The notes below the pieces were generated by a model, which was not told the origin of the DNA, did no database searches, and saw only the letters and a program-made list of their open reading frames with translations. Of a stretch of DNA of 64,000 nucleotides, positions 25,544 through 33,943 are shown piece by piece (position 1 is the stretch's first letter; each line of letters begins with the position of its first letter). The translations under genes were made by a program, and so were the position numbers. The stretch covers positions 10,324-74,323 of the forward strand of contig JBJXFG010000106.1 in assembly GCA_046154665.1 (NCBI GenBank). Direction: 5' to 3'. Source of the DNA: JAFLCM01 sp046154665. GTDB taxonomy: Bacteria; Planctomycetota; Phycisphaerae; Phycisphaerales; UBA1924.

Positions 25544-25741
25544 TCACGCTGCCTTTTTGGAGGCGTCGCCCTTGGCGTCAGCAGGAACAGCGGTGGCGTC
25601 GACGGCGGCCTTCTTCTCCGGGATTCGGATGTTGGTCGCGCACGACTTGCAGCGCACCATCCGACCTCGCGCCTCGTTGGGCACGGCCAAGACGGCCCGA
25701 CAGCGGAGATTGGGGCACATGATTCGCACCGAGTCGGCCAT
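25544..25741 (-). CDS. Zinc-ribbon microprotein
   Basis: 65 residues. The ATG at 25741 has a strong GAGGAG Shine-Dalgarno sequence just upstream; the frame runs further upstream but without support. Two pairs of cysteines (CPNLRC and CKSC, separated by about 18 residues, with GRMVRC between) form a typical zinc ribbon like those that begin many planctomycete regulatory or membrane proteins. The tail is a Lys/Ala-rich disordered stretch. No catalytic domain is attached, so it may bind nucleic acid or protein. Convergent with thrC. Confidence 0.7.
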   Translation of the reverse strand: MADSVRIMCPNLRCRAVLAVPNEARGRMVRCKSCATNIRIPEKKAAVDATAVPADAKGDASKKAA

Positions 25742-26120
25742 GGTCACTCCTCGCGGGGACACGCCTTGATATCGACCCCTCAGGGGGGTGGCTTGACCAG
25801 GGTTCGCGGTATGCGGAACGCGCTTGGCGTCGAACGATTGTGCTTTCAGAACGCACGGAGCTCGTGCGTCTGGGATTTCTCGACCCGGACCGTCGCAAAG
25901 CCGATGGTCCGGCGTCCGGGAATCCGTGCAGCCATCGCTGCCCGCGCGGGGGCAATGGCAATCACCTAGCATCCCGGCCTTGTGAACTTCGTGCGGCCGC
26001 AACCGCGTCCGAGAAGCACATGCACGCAGGCCTTCGCTTCTGATTCTCTGTTTCACTGCCGCCGGCTCCCCCGCACTCCCTACTGGCCACTGGCCAACTC
26101 CCCACTGGCTCCCCCTCCCC
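25742..26120. other. 379-bp gap before purA
   Basis: No convincing gene. The short frames here lack ribosome binding sites and protein-like composition. The last 45 bp carry an ACTGGCCACTGGCCAA-type direct repeat (26079-26113) related to the GTGGCC/GTGGTC intergenic arrays elsewhere. A promoter for purA is expected here but none is clear. Confidence 0.6.
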
Positions 26121-27515
26121 ATGACCACGCCCGCCCACGCTCAGACGCCGACGCCCCGATGCTCCGCCGTGGTGGGGTTGCAATGGGGCGACGAGGGCAA
26201 GGGCAAGGTGATCGACCTGATCACACCGGCGTTTGACGCCGTGGTCCGGTACAACGGCGGGGCCAACGCCGGGCACTCGGTGGTGATCAACGGCGTGCGC
26301 CACGCGCTTCACCTGATTCCCTCGGGGGTGTTCCACGCGGGCAAGAGGGCGATCATCGGCAACGGCGTGGTGGTCGATCCTGAAGCCCTGCTCAAGGAAA
26401 TCGACGGACTGACGGCGAAGGGAATCGACGTCTCCGGGATTCGGCTCAGCGATCGCGCCCATGTGGTGCTTCCCTGGCACAAGGCCGAGGACGAAACGAG
26501 AGAGACATTCCTGGTACGTCGGCTCTCCGAGCCGACTCCCCCGGAACAAGCAGTCGGCTCGGAGAGCCGACGTACCGAAGAGAGCCCACGCACCGAGAGC
26601 GAAGCCATCGGCACCACCAAGCGCGGCATCGGCCCGGCGTACTCCGACAAGGCCGCACGCTCCACCAGCATCCGCGTGGGCGACCTTTTGCGCCCCGAGG
26701 TGCTCCGCCGCAAGATCGATACAGCCTGGCGCTTCAAGAAGCCCACCCTCGCGGCCCTGGGTTACGACGTCTCGCAGGTGGACCCGCAGCGGGTGTGCGA
26801 AACAGCGCTCGCGGCGGGCGAGCGGCTGCGCCCGATGATCACCGACACGCTGTACGAGCTGCACGACCTGCTCCGCTCGGGCCGATCGCTGCTCTTCGAG
26901 GGTGCCAACGCGACCCTGCTCGACGTCGACCACGGCACCTATCCGTTCGTCACTTCGTCGTCCTGCTCGGTGCTGGGCATCCCCTCGGGCACGGGCGTAC
27001 CGGGGAAGCACGTCACCGATGTCATCGGCGTCTTCAAGGCCTACTGCACCCGCGTGGGCGGCGGGCCCTTCCCCACCGAACAGGCCAACGAAACCGGGCA
27101 CTACATCCGCGAACGCGGACGCGAGTACGGCACCACCACCGGGCGCCCTCGAAGAGTCGGATGGCTGGACCTCGTGGCGTTGCGCTACGCCGTGATGCTC
27201 AACGGCGTGTCGCGGCTGGCGCTGATGCTGCTCGACGTGCCCGCGGGGTTCCCGGAACTGAAGGTGTGCGTGGGGTACGACATCGACGGCAAGCGAAGCG
27301 AGCGGTTCACGCCGGACGCCGAGACGCTGGCGATGGTGAAACCCGTGTACGAGACGCTGGCGGGCTTTGAAGACATCGTGCACGCGCGCGACCGCGACGA
27401 CTTGCCCAAGGCGTGTCAGGCCTACATCGAGTTCATCGAGCGGTTTGTGGGGGCGCAGGTGGGGATCATCTCGGTGGGACCGGACCGGAGCCAGACGATG
27501 GTGCGGGGAGGGTGA
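26121..27515 (+). CDS. purA: Adenylosuccinate synthetase with palindrome-derived insert
   Basis: GTP-dependent ligation of aspartate to IMP, the first committed step to AMP. The GTP-binding GDEGKGK is at residues 23-29, with NGGANAGHSVV, IGTTKRGIGPAYSDKAAR and the C-terminal KVCVGYDIDGK also conserved. The length of 464 residues exceeds the usual ~430. Most of the excess lies between AHVVLPWHKAEDETRE and AIGTTKRGIG, where the normally short linker carries about 30 extra residues (LVRRLSEPTPPEQAVG...). These are encoded by a perfect inverted repeat at 26513-26576. The insert is a multiple of three and the frame is intact, so the enzyme is presumably functional with an extra surface loop. The ATG lacks a clear Shine-Dalgarno sequence. 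Confidence 0.94.
   Translation: MTTPAHAQTPTPRCSAVVGLQWGDEGKGKVIDLITPAFDAVVRYNGGANAGHSVVINGVRHALHLIPSGVFHAGKRAIIGNGVVVDPEALLKEIDGLTAKGIDVSGIRLSDRAHVVLPWHKAEDETRETFLVRRLSEPTPPEQAVGSESRRTEESPRTESEAIGTTKRGIGPAYSDKAARSTSIRVGDLLRPEVLRRKIDTAWRFKKPTLAALGYDVSQVDPQRVCETALAAGERLRPMITDTLYELHDLLRSGRSLLFEGANATLLDVDHGTYPFVTSSSCSVLGIPSGTGVPGKHVTDVIGVFKAYCTRVGGGPFPTEQANETGHYIRERGREYGTTTGRPRRVGWLDLVALRYAVMLNGVSRLALMLLDVPAGFPELKVCVGYDIDGKRSERFTPDAETLAMVKPVYETLAGFEDIVHARDRDDLPKACQAYIEFIERFVGAQVGIISVGPDRSQTMVRGG
26513..26576. repeat. In-frame palindromic element within purA
   Basis: Perfect 24-bp inverted repeat (26513-26536 and 26553-26576) around a 16-nt loop. Each arm also contains its own hairpin: GTCGGCTC-TCC-GAGCCGAC on the left and GTCGGCTC-GGA-GAGCCGAC on the right, i.e. 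8-bp stems with 3-nt loops. A one-arm, 22/24-identical copy lies inside the uvrD-type gene at 35613-35636. Confidence 0.95.
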
Positions 27516-27526
27516 GGGGGAAGGGA

Positions 27527-27562
27527 GAGGTGCGGAGGGGGGGAGGTGTAAAGGTGCGGAGG
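27527..27562. repeat. Degenerate GGTGCGGA repeat after purA
   Basis: Copies of AGGTGCGGAGG at 27526-27538 and 27552-27562, the same unit that bounds the element in dnaE2. No inverted partner is nearby, so this may be a decayed remnant or a solo arm. Confidence 0.55.
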
Positions 27563-27716
27563 GGGAGGTTGGGAGACGCAGAGTGCGAGGCATTCCGTTT
27601 CATGCCCGGTGCGTGAGGTGATCGTGCTCCGGCCCTCGGACACCAAGAGCGCGGGCATCAACCGGGATTCGTCTCATCAGGGGCAAGCATGAAACGCGTC
27701 GTGCTCGCATTGGGTT

Positions 27717-27750
27717 TCAAAAGAAAAGCCCCGGCGTCGTGCGCCGGGGC
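27717..27750 (-). terminator. Intrinsic terminator of the PEP-CTERM-like gene
   Basis: On the minus strand a 9-bp GC-rich hairpin (GCCCCGGCG / CGCCGGGGC, loop of 5) is followed by TTTTCTTTT. It lies 42 bp beyond the stop of the gene at 27792-28598. A textbook rho-independent terminator. Confidence 0.9.
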
Positions 27751-27791
27751 GTTGCAGTTCGGAACGTGATTGCTCGTGATGCAGCGTCCGC

Positions 27792-28598
27792 TTAGGCGCG
27801 ACGACGACGCAGGGTCGCAGCGCCGGCGATCGCGAGCAGGCTGGCCGCGCCGGGGGTCGGGATCGGGACGTAGACCAAGCCCAGGAGGTTCCCGGAGCCG
27901 GTCGAGCCGACGAGCGTGGCAGCGCCGGTGTTCATGTTGATGGTATAGAGGCTGTCGGTGTTGTTATCGACCATGTACATCAGCCCGTTGTCGCGGTTGA
28001 AGGCCAGCCCGTTCGGGTTGGTGGGGCCGCCGAGGGCGCCGATCAGCGTGGTGCCGCCGGTGGCGCGGTTGAAGGTGAAGAAGGAGTCGGTGGCCGAGTT
28101 CGTGGCGTACATCGTGTTGGTGAGCGAGTTGTAGCCGAGGTTGGTGAACGAAGTGAGGCCGGTGTTGCCCAGCAGCGTGGCGGCACCGTTGGCGGTGCTG
28201 ATTGTGTAGGCGTTGAAGTTTGCCGGGCTGCCGCCGCCGGAAACCCCGTACATGGTGCCGGTGCTGCTGTCCCACTCCAGGCCGTGCATCACGACGTCCG
28301 CGCCGCCGTAGGCACCAACGAGGGTGCTGGTAGCGGTCGTGACGTCGAGTGTGTAGAGCGAATCGGTGCTGGTGGAGGTCAGGTAGATGGTGTTGTTGTC
28401 CGGCCGGTAGGCAAGCCCGCCGGGCGTCCCGGAGTTGGTGCCGATCGTGCCGATCAGCGTCTTGGCTCCGGTGCTGAAGTCGATCGTGTACAGCGAACGG
28501 TTGCTATCCACGGCGTACATGGTGCCGGGGGTGGGGTTGGCGACGGCCGAGCCAGCGCACAGCGCAAGCGCAGCGACGAACAAAGTCTTGTTGATCAT
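27792..28598 (-). CDS. Secreted beta-propeller-like protein with PEP-CTERM-like tail
   Basis: 268 residues from the ATG at 28598 (MINKTLFVAALAL), chosen for its signal peptide (cleavage after AVA) and the AGGAAGAG upstream. The mature region is six or so repeats of a ~40-residue unit (MYAVDSNRSLYTIDFSTGAK..., LYTLDVTTATSTLVGAY...), the layout of NHL/DUF4394-like beta-propellers. The C terminus PTPGAASLLAIAGAATLRRRR is a short Pro-start, hydrophobic helix, Arg-cluster tail resembling the PEP-CTERM sorting signals of Phycisphaerae, implying export and anchoring or trimming by an exosortase. Composition is Thr/Gly/Asn-rich. A perfect terminator follows. The function is unknown beyond surface location. 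Confidence 0.8.
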   Translation of the reverse strand: MINKTLFVAALALCAGSAVANPTPGTMYAVDSNRSLYTIDFSTGAKTLIGTIGTNSGTPGGLAYRPDNNTIYLTSTSTDSLYTLDVTTATSTLVGAYGGADVVMHGLEWDSSTGTMYGVSGGGSPANFNAYTISTANGAATLLGNTGLTSFTNLGYNSLTNTMYATNSATDSFFTFNRATGGTTLIGALGGPTNPNGLAFNRDNGLMYMVDNNTDSLYTINMNTGAATLVGSTGSGNLLGLVYVPIPTPGAASLLAIAGAATLRRRRA

Positions 28599-28774
28599 GG
28601 GTGTCTCTTCCTTTTTGTCGGGGCACAACGGCCCCGAGGTTTCCTTCCTACCCCAAAGGTAAACCGGGACAGGTCGGGTGCAAGGGAAATCCCGAACGGT
28701 CGGCGATTTCTTGGAGAGAATCAGGTTCTGTTTGCGTTATGGTCGGGATGTGTCTCGGCGGGTAAACTTCGCCG

Positions 28775-30403
28775 ATGAGCCCGCACATCGAGACTCCCGC
28801 CAACCACGGAACTTCCGACGACCCCCGCCCGCGCCAGGCGACACATGAAGAAGTGATTCTGGTGGTGGACTTCGGCGGCCAGACGGCGCAGCTGATCGCG
28901 CGGCGTGTGCGTGAAGCCGGAGCGTTCAGTCTGATGGTCCCGCCGACGATTTCGATGGACGAGATCAAGGCGTACCGGCCCAAGGGGTTGATTCTGTCGG
29001 GCGGCCCGTCGAGCGTCTATGACAAGGGTGCCCCGACCATCGACAAGCGGGTGTTCGAACTGGGCGTGCCGGTGCTGGGCATCTGCTACGGCATGCAACT
29101 CGCCTGCCACTTGATGGGCGCGGAAGTCAAGAGCGGGCACGCACGCGAGTTCGGACGGGCGGCGTTGGAGATCACATCGCAAGCCGGGCTGTTCAAAGCA
29201 CTGCCCCAGGCGACCAGCGTGTGGATGAGCCACGGCGACCAGGTCCACGACGCGGGGCATCAGTTCGAGACACTGGCCAGTACGCCGACGTGCCCCAACG
29301 CGGCGGTGCGGCACAAGACGCTGCCGTTCATGGGCGTGCTGTTCCACCCGGAAGTGACGCACACACCCCACGGCGTCGAAATTCTGCAGAACTTCGTGTA
29401 CGAAGTCTGCGGCTGCCGCGGTACCTGGAAGATGGCGGGGTTCCTCGAGAACGAGATCGCGCGGGTGCGCGACGTGGTGGGCAACGCGCGGGTGATCTGC
29501 GGGCTGTCGGGCGGCGTGGATTCGAGCGTGTGTGCGGCGCTGCTGGCCAAGGCGGTCGGATCGCAGCTGACGTGCGTCTTTGTCGACAACGGCCTCCTGC
29601 GCAAGAACGAGCGGCAGCTCGTCGAGACGACATTCCGAGACCACTTCGATACGGATCTGCGCGTGGTCGATGCGGAGAAAGAGTTTCTGGGCGACCTCGT
29701 CGGCGTGACCGATCCGCAGGAAAAACGCAAGCGCATCGGTCGGCGCTTCATCGAGGTGTTCAAGTCGGCGACGCGCGACATCAAGGACGCGAGGTTCCTC
29801 GCACAGGGAACGCTGTACCCCGACGTGATCGAGAGCGGGCACAACGCGGCGGGCACGAGCGCGGGCATCAAGCTGCACCACAACGTGGGCGGGCTGCCGC
29901 CGAAGCACGAACTCGGGTTTGATCTGGTGGAGCCGCTGCGCGACCTTTTCAAGGACGAGGTGCGAAGGCTCGGAGAAGTGCTGGGATTGCCGCCCAAGAT
30001 CGTGTGGCGTCACCCCTTCCCCGGCCCGGGCCTGAGCGTGCGCGTGCTGGGCGAAGTGACGCGGACGAAGCTCGACGTGCTGCGCGACTGCGACGAGATC
30101 CTGCTCGAAGAAATCATCGCGGCGGACTTGTACGACAAGACCAGCCAGGTGTTCGCCGTGCTGCTGCCGGTCAAGAGCGTCGGCGTGATGGGCGACGGGC
30201 GCACCTACCACAACACGGTGGCGATCCGCGCGGTCGAGACGCAAGACTTCATGACGGCGGACTGGGCACGGATCCCGTACGCCGTGCTCGCGAATATCTC
30301 CTCGCGCATCATCAACGAGGTCAAGCCGCGCGAAGGCGAGGGCGTGAACCGGGTGGTCTACGACATCTCGAGCAAGCCGCCGGCGACGATCGAGTGGGAA
30401 TAA
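28775..30403 (+). CDS. guaA: GMP synthase (glutamine-hydrolysing)
   Basis: Converts XMP to GMP using glutamine nitrogen. The N-terminal class I glutamine amidotransferase has Cys in GICYGMQLA and the His/Glu pair in VLFHPEVTHTP. The ATP pyrophosphatase domain has the P-loop GLSGGVDSSVCAAL, and the C-terminal dimerisation domain ends in KPPATIEWE, the usual GuaA terminus. 542 residues, with ~25 extra N-terminal residues before VILVVDFGGQTAQLIAR; a later start is not obvious. It precedes an antitoxin/Doc pair and aroB on the same strand. Confidence 0.97.
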   Translation: MSPHIETPANHGTSDDPRPRQATHEEVILVVDFGGQTAQLIARRVREAGAFSLMVPPTISMDEIKAYRPKGLILSGGPSSVYDKGAPTIDKRVFELGVPVLGICYGMQLACHLMGAEVKSGHAREFGRAALEITSQAGLFKALPQATSVWMSHGDQVHDAGHQFETLASTPTCPNAAVRHKTLPFMGVLFHPEVTHTPHGVEILQNFVYEVCGCRGTWKMAGFLENEIARVRDVVGNARVICGLSGGVDSSVCAALLAKAVGSQLTCVFVDNGLLRKNERQLVETTFRDHFDTDLRVVDAEKEFLGDLVGVTDPQEKRKRIGRRFIEVFKSATRDIKDARFLAQGTLYPDVIESGHNAAGTSAGIKLHHNVGGLPPKHELGFDLVEPLRDLFKDEVRRLGEVLGLPPKIVWRHPFPGPGLSVRVLGEVTRTKLDVLRDCDEILLEEIIAADLYDKTSQVFAVLLPVKSVGVMGDGRTYHNTVAIRAVETQDFMTADWARIPYAVLANISSRIINEVKPREGEGVNRVVYDISSKPPATIEWE

Positions 30404-30474
30404 CGCGGTTTGGACGCACGGATCGCCTGTCGAAACCACTTGCCTGCGGGCACTTTGCGCTCGATAATAGTGGT

Positions 30475-30684
30475 ATGAGCGTGGTCACTCCCGCCAACCT
30501 GACTGTGCCGCCGGACCTCGCCCGTGACTTGGAGAATCAAGCCAAGGGCATGGGGATGTCGGTGGTCGCGTACCTGCGGTTCCTGATGCGTGTGGAAGCC
30601 CGGAAGCACGACGCGGCGTTTGTCGACGCCGCCAAGTTCGTGTTCTCGAAGTATCCCAACACGCTCAGGACCCTTGCCCAGTGA
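30475..30684 (+). CDS. Putative antitoxin of the Doc pair
   Basis: 69 residues, starting at an ATG 71 bp after guaA. The N-terminal LTVPPDLARDLENQAKGMGMSVVAYLRFLMR looks like a ribbon-helix-helix or similar DNA-binding antitoxin segment; the remainder is a short basic helical tail that would wrap the toxin. The stop (TGA) overlaps the GTG start of the Doc gene by 4 bp, the usual antitoxin-first, translationally coupled order. It does not obviously match canonical Phd, so the assignment rests on context. Likely autoregulated, but no operator dyad was identified upstream. Confidence 0.65.
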   Translation: MSVVTPANLTVPPDLARDLENQAKGMGMSVVAYLRFLMRVEARKHDAAFVDAAKFVFSKYPNTLRTLAQ

Positions 30685-31358
30685 CCGTTCAGCCCATCGC
30701 CAAAGAGCCGCGCTTCATCACCCTCGAAGAGGCCTTGTCGCTTCACGAGTCGGCGATCGATGCGCACGGCGGGTCGTACGGAATCCGCGATCAAGGACTG
30801 CTGGAGTCCGCGTTGGCCGCACCGCGCCAGGGCTTCGGCGGCCAGTACGCCTACGCCTTCCCGCACGAGATGGCGGCGGCGTATCTGTTTCATCTGTGCA
30901 AAAACCACGCATTCATCGACGGGAACAAGCGCATCGCTTGGGTCAGTGCGGTTTTCTTCATGCGCGTGAACGGGTGGAGCGTGCTGGCGGATGAGCAAGA
31001 GGCGATCCAGGTTGTTCTGCGCGTGGCGACCGACGAGATGGACAAGCCGGCGGTCGCCTCGTGGCTCGTACGAGTCGCTCGACCACGATGCTCGCTCGAG
31101 CTCCGGACCTTTTTCTTCGCGCTCACTTTTGAGGAGATTCTACGCAAGCGACAAGAACTCATGGCAGGAAGCAATGACGAGTTCAATGCGAGTTTGGACG
31201 ATGCGATCAAGGCGCTCCCGTTCTTGCGCGAGTGGTCCAAGACGATTCAAAGCGCACATGACAGGAATGACTCGGGAGCAGTGAAGACCTATGCCAACGA
31301 CTTGGGTCTCTTTTTGACGCTCTACCGCATCGCCGAAGACATGGGCTACGAGTGGTGA
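30681..31358 (+). CDS. Doc-type Fic toxin with extra C-terminal domain
   Basis: 225 residues starting with GTG at 30681. Residues ~10-135 are a Doc domain: the Fic motif HAFIDGNKR at residues 76-84, a late helix with GWSVLADEQEAIQVVLRVA, and an N-terminal RFITLEEALSLHESAIDAHGG typical of Doc. Doc kinases phosphorylate elongation factor Tu and stop translation. Doc is normally ~125-130 residues; here ~90 more follow (SLELRTFFFALTFEEILRKR ... LYRIAEDMGYEW), a charged helical domain not recognised. The 3' end overlaps the GTG start of aroB, so the toxin sits in a guaA-antitoxin-doc-aroB transcript. A doc fused to an unrelated ORF is the alternative reading. Confidence 0.85.
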   Translation: MTVQPIAKEPRFITLEEALSLHESAIDAHGGSYGIRDQGLLESALAAPRQGFGGQYAYAFPHEMAAAYLFHLCKNHAFIDGNKRIAWVSAVFFMRVNGWSVLADEQEAIQVVLRVATDEMDKPAVASWLVRVARPRCSLELRTFFFALTFEEILRKRQELMAGSNDEFNASLDDAIKALPFLREWSKTIQSAHDRNDSGAVKTYANDLGLFLTLYRIAEDMGYEW

Positions 31359-32650
31359 CCCCCGCTCCGCAACCCACGCCCCAGGCCCACACCATCCGCG
31401 TCGCCGCGGCGTCGCGGACCTACGACGTACTCGTCGCGCCGAAGGTGCTTCACTCGCTCGGCGAGCATCTCAGGCGCGTCACTCCGGCAAAGCGAGCCCA
31501 TCTCATCACCGATGCCGTGATCCCCAACGCGCTCCTGGCCACCGCCCGCGCTTCGCTGGAATTCGCTGGCTACGCCGTCACCATCTCGACAACCCCCGCC
31601 GAAGAACGCCACAAATCGCTCGACGCCGCCCAGCGCCTCCTCTCCGAACTCCTCGCCGCCGGGCACGAACGCACGGACCCCGTCGTCACGCTCGGCGGCG
31701 GGATCGTCACCGACCTCGCCGGCTTCGTCGCCGCCACCTACCGCCGCGGCGTGCCGGTCGTCCACTGTCCCACCACGCTGCTCGCGATGGTCGACGCCGC
31801 CGTGGGCGGAAAGAGCGGTGTCAATCTGCCGCTCTCCCGAGCCACGACCACGGGGGGCACGAGTCCGTCTTCCGAGTCGTGCCCGCTATCGCTCATGAAG
31901 AACATGGTCGGCGCGTTCTGGCAGCCGCATCTCGTGCTGTGCGACGCCGACGCGCTGGCGTCGCTCCCGGCGCGACACCTTCGCGCGGGGATGGCCGAGT
32001 GCCTCAAGCACGCATTGCTCGCCGCCGGGCTCCCCGCCGGTGCCGGTCAGGACGCCGCGCTGTGGCGGTGGACGCTCGACCACCTCGATGCGGCGCTGGC
32101 ACTCGACCACGCCGCGATGTCCGAGCTGATCGCACGCAACATCGCGGTCAAAGCCGCCGTCGTCGCCAGCGATGAACGTGAGGAAGCCCCCAGCGCCGCC
32201 GGCGGGCGCGCGCTGCTCAATCTCGGACACACCTACGCCCACGCGATCGAAACCCTCGAAGGACTCACGCCGCTGGGGCAGGCATCCAGCCCGCCATCCA
32301 CTCGGCACGCCTTACCCCCCGATTCACCTCCGGCCGCACCCTTCACACTGCACCACGGCGAAGCCGTCGCCCTCGGCCTCATCGCCGCGGCATTCGCTTC
32401 GGCCCAGCTCGGATGGCTGAGCGCAGCAGACGCCCAGTTGGTGCGCGACGCCGTGGCGCGGGCCGGTCTGCCGATCGCGCTGCGCGGCCTGCCCACGAAC
32501 GAACTGCTCCGCCAGCGGATGATGCACGACAAGAAAACCGCCGGGGGCGCGCTGCGGGTGATCCTCCTCAAGCGACTCGGCGAAGCGTCGGTGGTCGAAC
32601 GCCCGGACGCCGGGGTAGTCGATGCGGGGTGGGATGCGATTCGCCAGTGA
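31352..32650 (+). CDS. aroB: 3-dehydroquinate synthase with two extra segments
   Basis: NAD- and metal-dependent second enzyme of the shikimate pathway. The start is GTG at 31352 or 31355, overlapping the Doc stop. Conserved parts are GGGIVTDLAGFVAATYRRG (NAD site), TTLLAMVDAAVGGKSGVNLP, the metal ligand Glu in AECLKHALLA, His in HTYAHAIE and His in LHHGEAVALG. Two regions exceed the family pattern: ~19 residues (SRATTTGGTSPSSESCPLS) between GVNLP and KNMVGAFWQP, and ~25 residues between the AHAIE helix and LHHGEAVALG. Both coincide with hairpin-like repeats (31855-31886 and 32277-32295). The total of 432 residues exceeds the usual ~360. Catalytic residues appear intact. Confidence 0.93.
   Translation: MVTPAPQPTPQAHTIRVAAASRTYDVLVAPKVLHSLGEHLRRVTPAKRAHLITDAVIPNALLATARASLEFAGYAVTISTTPAEERHKSLDAAQRLLSELLAAGHERTDPVVTLGGGIVTDLAGFVAATYRRGVPVVHCPTTLLAMVDAAVGGKSGVNLPLSRATTTGGTSPSSESCPLSLMKNMVGAFWQPHLVLCDADALASLPARHLRAGMAECLKHALLAAGLPAGAGQDAALWRWTLDHLDAALALDHAAMSELIARNIAVKAAVVASDEREEAPSAAGGRALLNLGHTYAHAIETLEGLTPLGQASSPPSTRHALPPDSPPAAPFTLHHGEAVALGLIAAAFASAQLGWLSAADAQLVRDAVARAGLPIALRGLPTNELLRQRMMHDKKTAGGALRVILLKRLGEASVVERPDAGVVDAGWDAIRQ
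31855..31886. repeat. Hairpin-derived insert in aroB
   Basis: Arms GGGCACGA and TCGTGCCC (8 bp, extendable past one mismatch) enclose a 14-nt loop. The segment encodes the extra residues after GVNLP and keeps the frame. Confidence 0.7.
32277..32295. repeat. Degenerate 8-3-8 hairpin in aroB
   Basis: GGCAGGCATCCAGCCCGCC differs at two of 19 positions from the reverse complement of the perfect hairpin at 34872-34890 in the uvrD-type gene, and both are followed or preceded by GGGG/CCCC. It encodes part of the second extra segment of AroB. Confidence 0.6.
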
Positions 32651-32728
32651 CACGTTCACAGCCGCCGCCATCAGATCAAAGCAACCGAACCCGCCGCTCG
32701 CGCGTGCCGTAGGAACGCCGACGCACGC

Positions 32729-33943
32729 ATGGCCGAACCGACCAAACGATTCCCGCGCCCCCTGATCGCATTCGTCGCATTGTGGGGCGGGCTGGTCGCA
32801 CTTGGAGTCGTCATGCGAGTCGGTTCCGAGTCGCAGTTGCTCGCGCCGCTTCTCGAATACGTGGTCCGCATCGGATCGAACACGTTGGACCTCGCCGCCG
32901 CGCCGGGGTGGCTCGCCATGCGCGCGGCGGGCGTCGGTGCCGGGGACCTGAAAGCACTCGCTGTCGCGCACGGGATTTCCTGGGCCGTGTGGCTGGCGCT
33001 GGTGTGGCTTGCATTCCGGGTGACGCGAGGGTCGCGCACGCGCCACGAGCCCGAGGCCGATTCGACAGCCGTCTCCCGGCGTACGTTCCTCGCCCGCGGC
33101 GTGGGCGCGATGGGCGCGGGCGTGGTCGGTGTCCCGGGCGCGATGGCCACCGCCACAGAGCCCTGGGGACTCCGCCTGACGCGCCAACGGGTGGCCATCG
33201 CCGACCTGCCGCACGGGCTCGACGGCTTGCGCATCGGCTTTCTCGCCGACACCCACCTGGGGCGCTTCGTGCCGTCGTCTCACATCGCACGGGCGATCGA
33301 AATGCTCGGGGAGTTGAAGCCTGACGTGTTTATCCTCGGGGGCGACTATGTCAAGGACGACCCTCGCTTCCTCGCGCCGGCGGCGCGAATGTTCCGGCCG
33401 ATTGTCGACAGCGGGCGGCCCGTGCTCGCCGTGCTGGGCAACCACGACTACTACGCCGGCGCGCCCGGATGCCTGGACGCCCTCCGCGCGGTCGGCGTGA
33501 CCACGCTCGTGAACCAGCGTGTCTACATCACCGATGATCGCGCCCTCGCGATGAGTTCCCCAGGCGGCCCGTGTCTGTGCATCGCGGGGGTCGACGACCT
33601 GCTCGAGGGCGTCCCCGATTTCGGCGCGGCGCTCGACGGCGTCGCCGAAGAAACCGCGCGCATCGTCGTCAGCCACAACCCGGACCTCGCTGAATCTCGC
33701 GACGCCCTGTCGCGGCGCATCGACCTCATGCTCAGCGGACACACCCACGGCGGTCAGGTGCGCCTCCCGCTCATCGGCGCCCCGATCGTGCCGTCGCGGT
33801 ACGGCCAGAAGTACGCCCAGGGGCTGGTGCGCGGGCCGGGCTTCCCGGTGCTGGTGACAACCGGCGTGGGGATGTCGCTGGCGCCGCTGCGTTGGGGTGT
33901 GCCGGCGGAGGTGGTGGAACTCACGCTGGTGCGGGGGGATTGA
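32729..33943 (+). CDS. Membrane-anchored metallophosphoesterase (YkuE-like)
   Basis: 404 residues. The N-terminal part has two hydrophobic helices (~residues 10-30 and 75-95). Then comes a twin-arginine-like SRRTFLARGVGAMGAGVVG, and a calcineurin-like phosphoesterase domain with all metal motifs: DTHLG, GGDYV, GNHDYY, SHNPD and GHTHGGQ. YkuE-type enzymes hydrolyse phosphomonoesters, including lipid-linked ones such as UDP-diacylglucosamine; the actual substrate is unknown here. The double helix plus RR motif implies the domain faces outward. Transcribed after aroB with a 78-bp gap, and followed by a repeat element. Confidence 0.88.
   Translation: MAEPTKRFPRPLIAFVALWGGLVALGVVMRVGSESQLLAPLLEYVVRIGSNTLDLAAAPGWLAMRAAGVGAGDLKALAVAHGISWAVWLALVWLAFRVTRGSRTRHEPEADSTAVSRRTFLARGVGAMGAGVVGVPGAMATATEPWGLRLTRQRVAIADLPHGLDGLRIGFLADTHLGRFVPSSHIARAIEMLGELKPDVFILGGDYVKDDPRFLAPAARMFRPIVDSGRPVLAVLGNHDYYAGAPGCLDALRAVGVTTLVNQRVYITDDRALAMSSPGGPCLCIAGVDDLLEGVPDFGAALDGVAEETARIVVSHNPDLAESRDALSRRIDLMLSGHTHGGQVRLPLIGAPIVPSRYGQKYAQGLVRGPGFPVLVTTGVGMSLAPLRWGVPAEVVELTLVRGD

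Noticed and set aside
25766..25969. 67-residue plus-strand frame before purA
   Set aside because: No ribosome binding site and no protein-like composition; a better-supported zinc-ribbon gene ends nearby on the other strand.
27717..27750. Member of the hairpin repeat family
   Set aside because: The stem followed by a T-run after a stop codon is a standard terminator.
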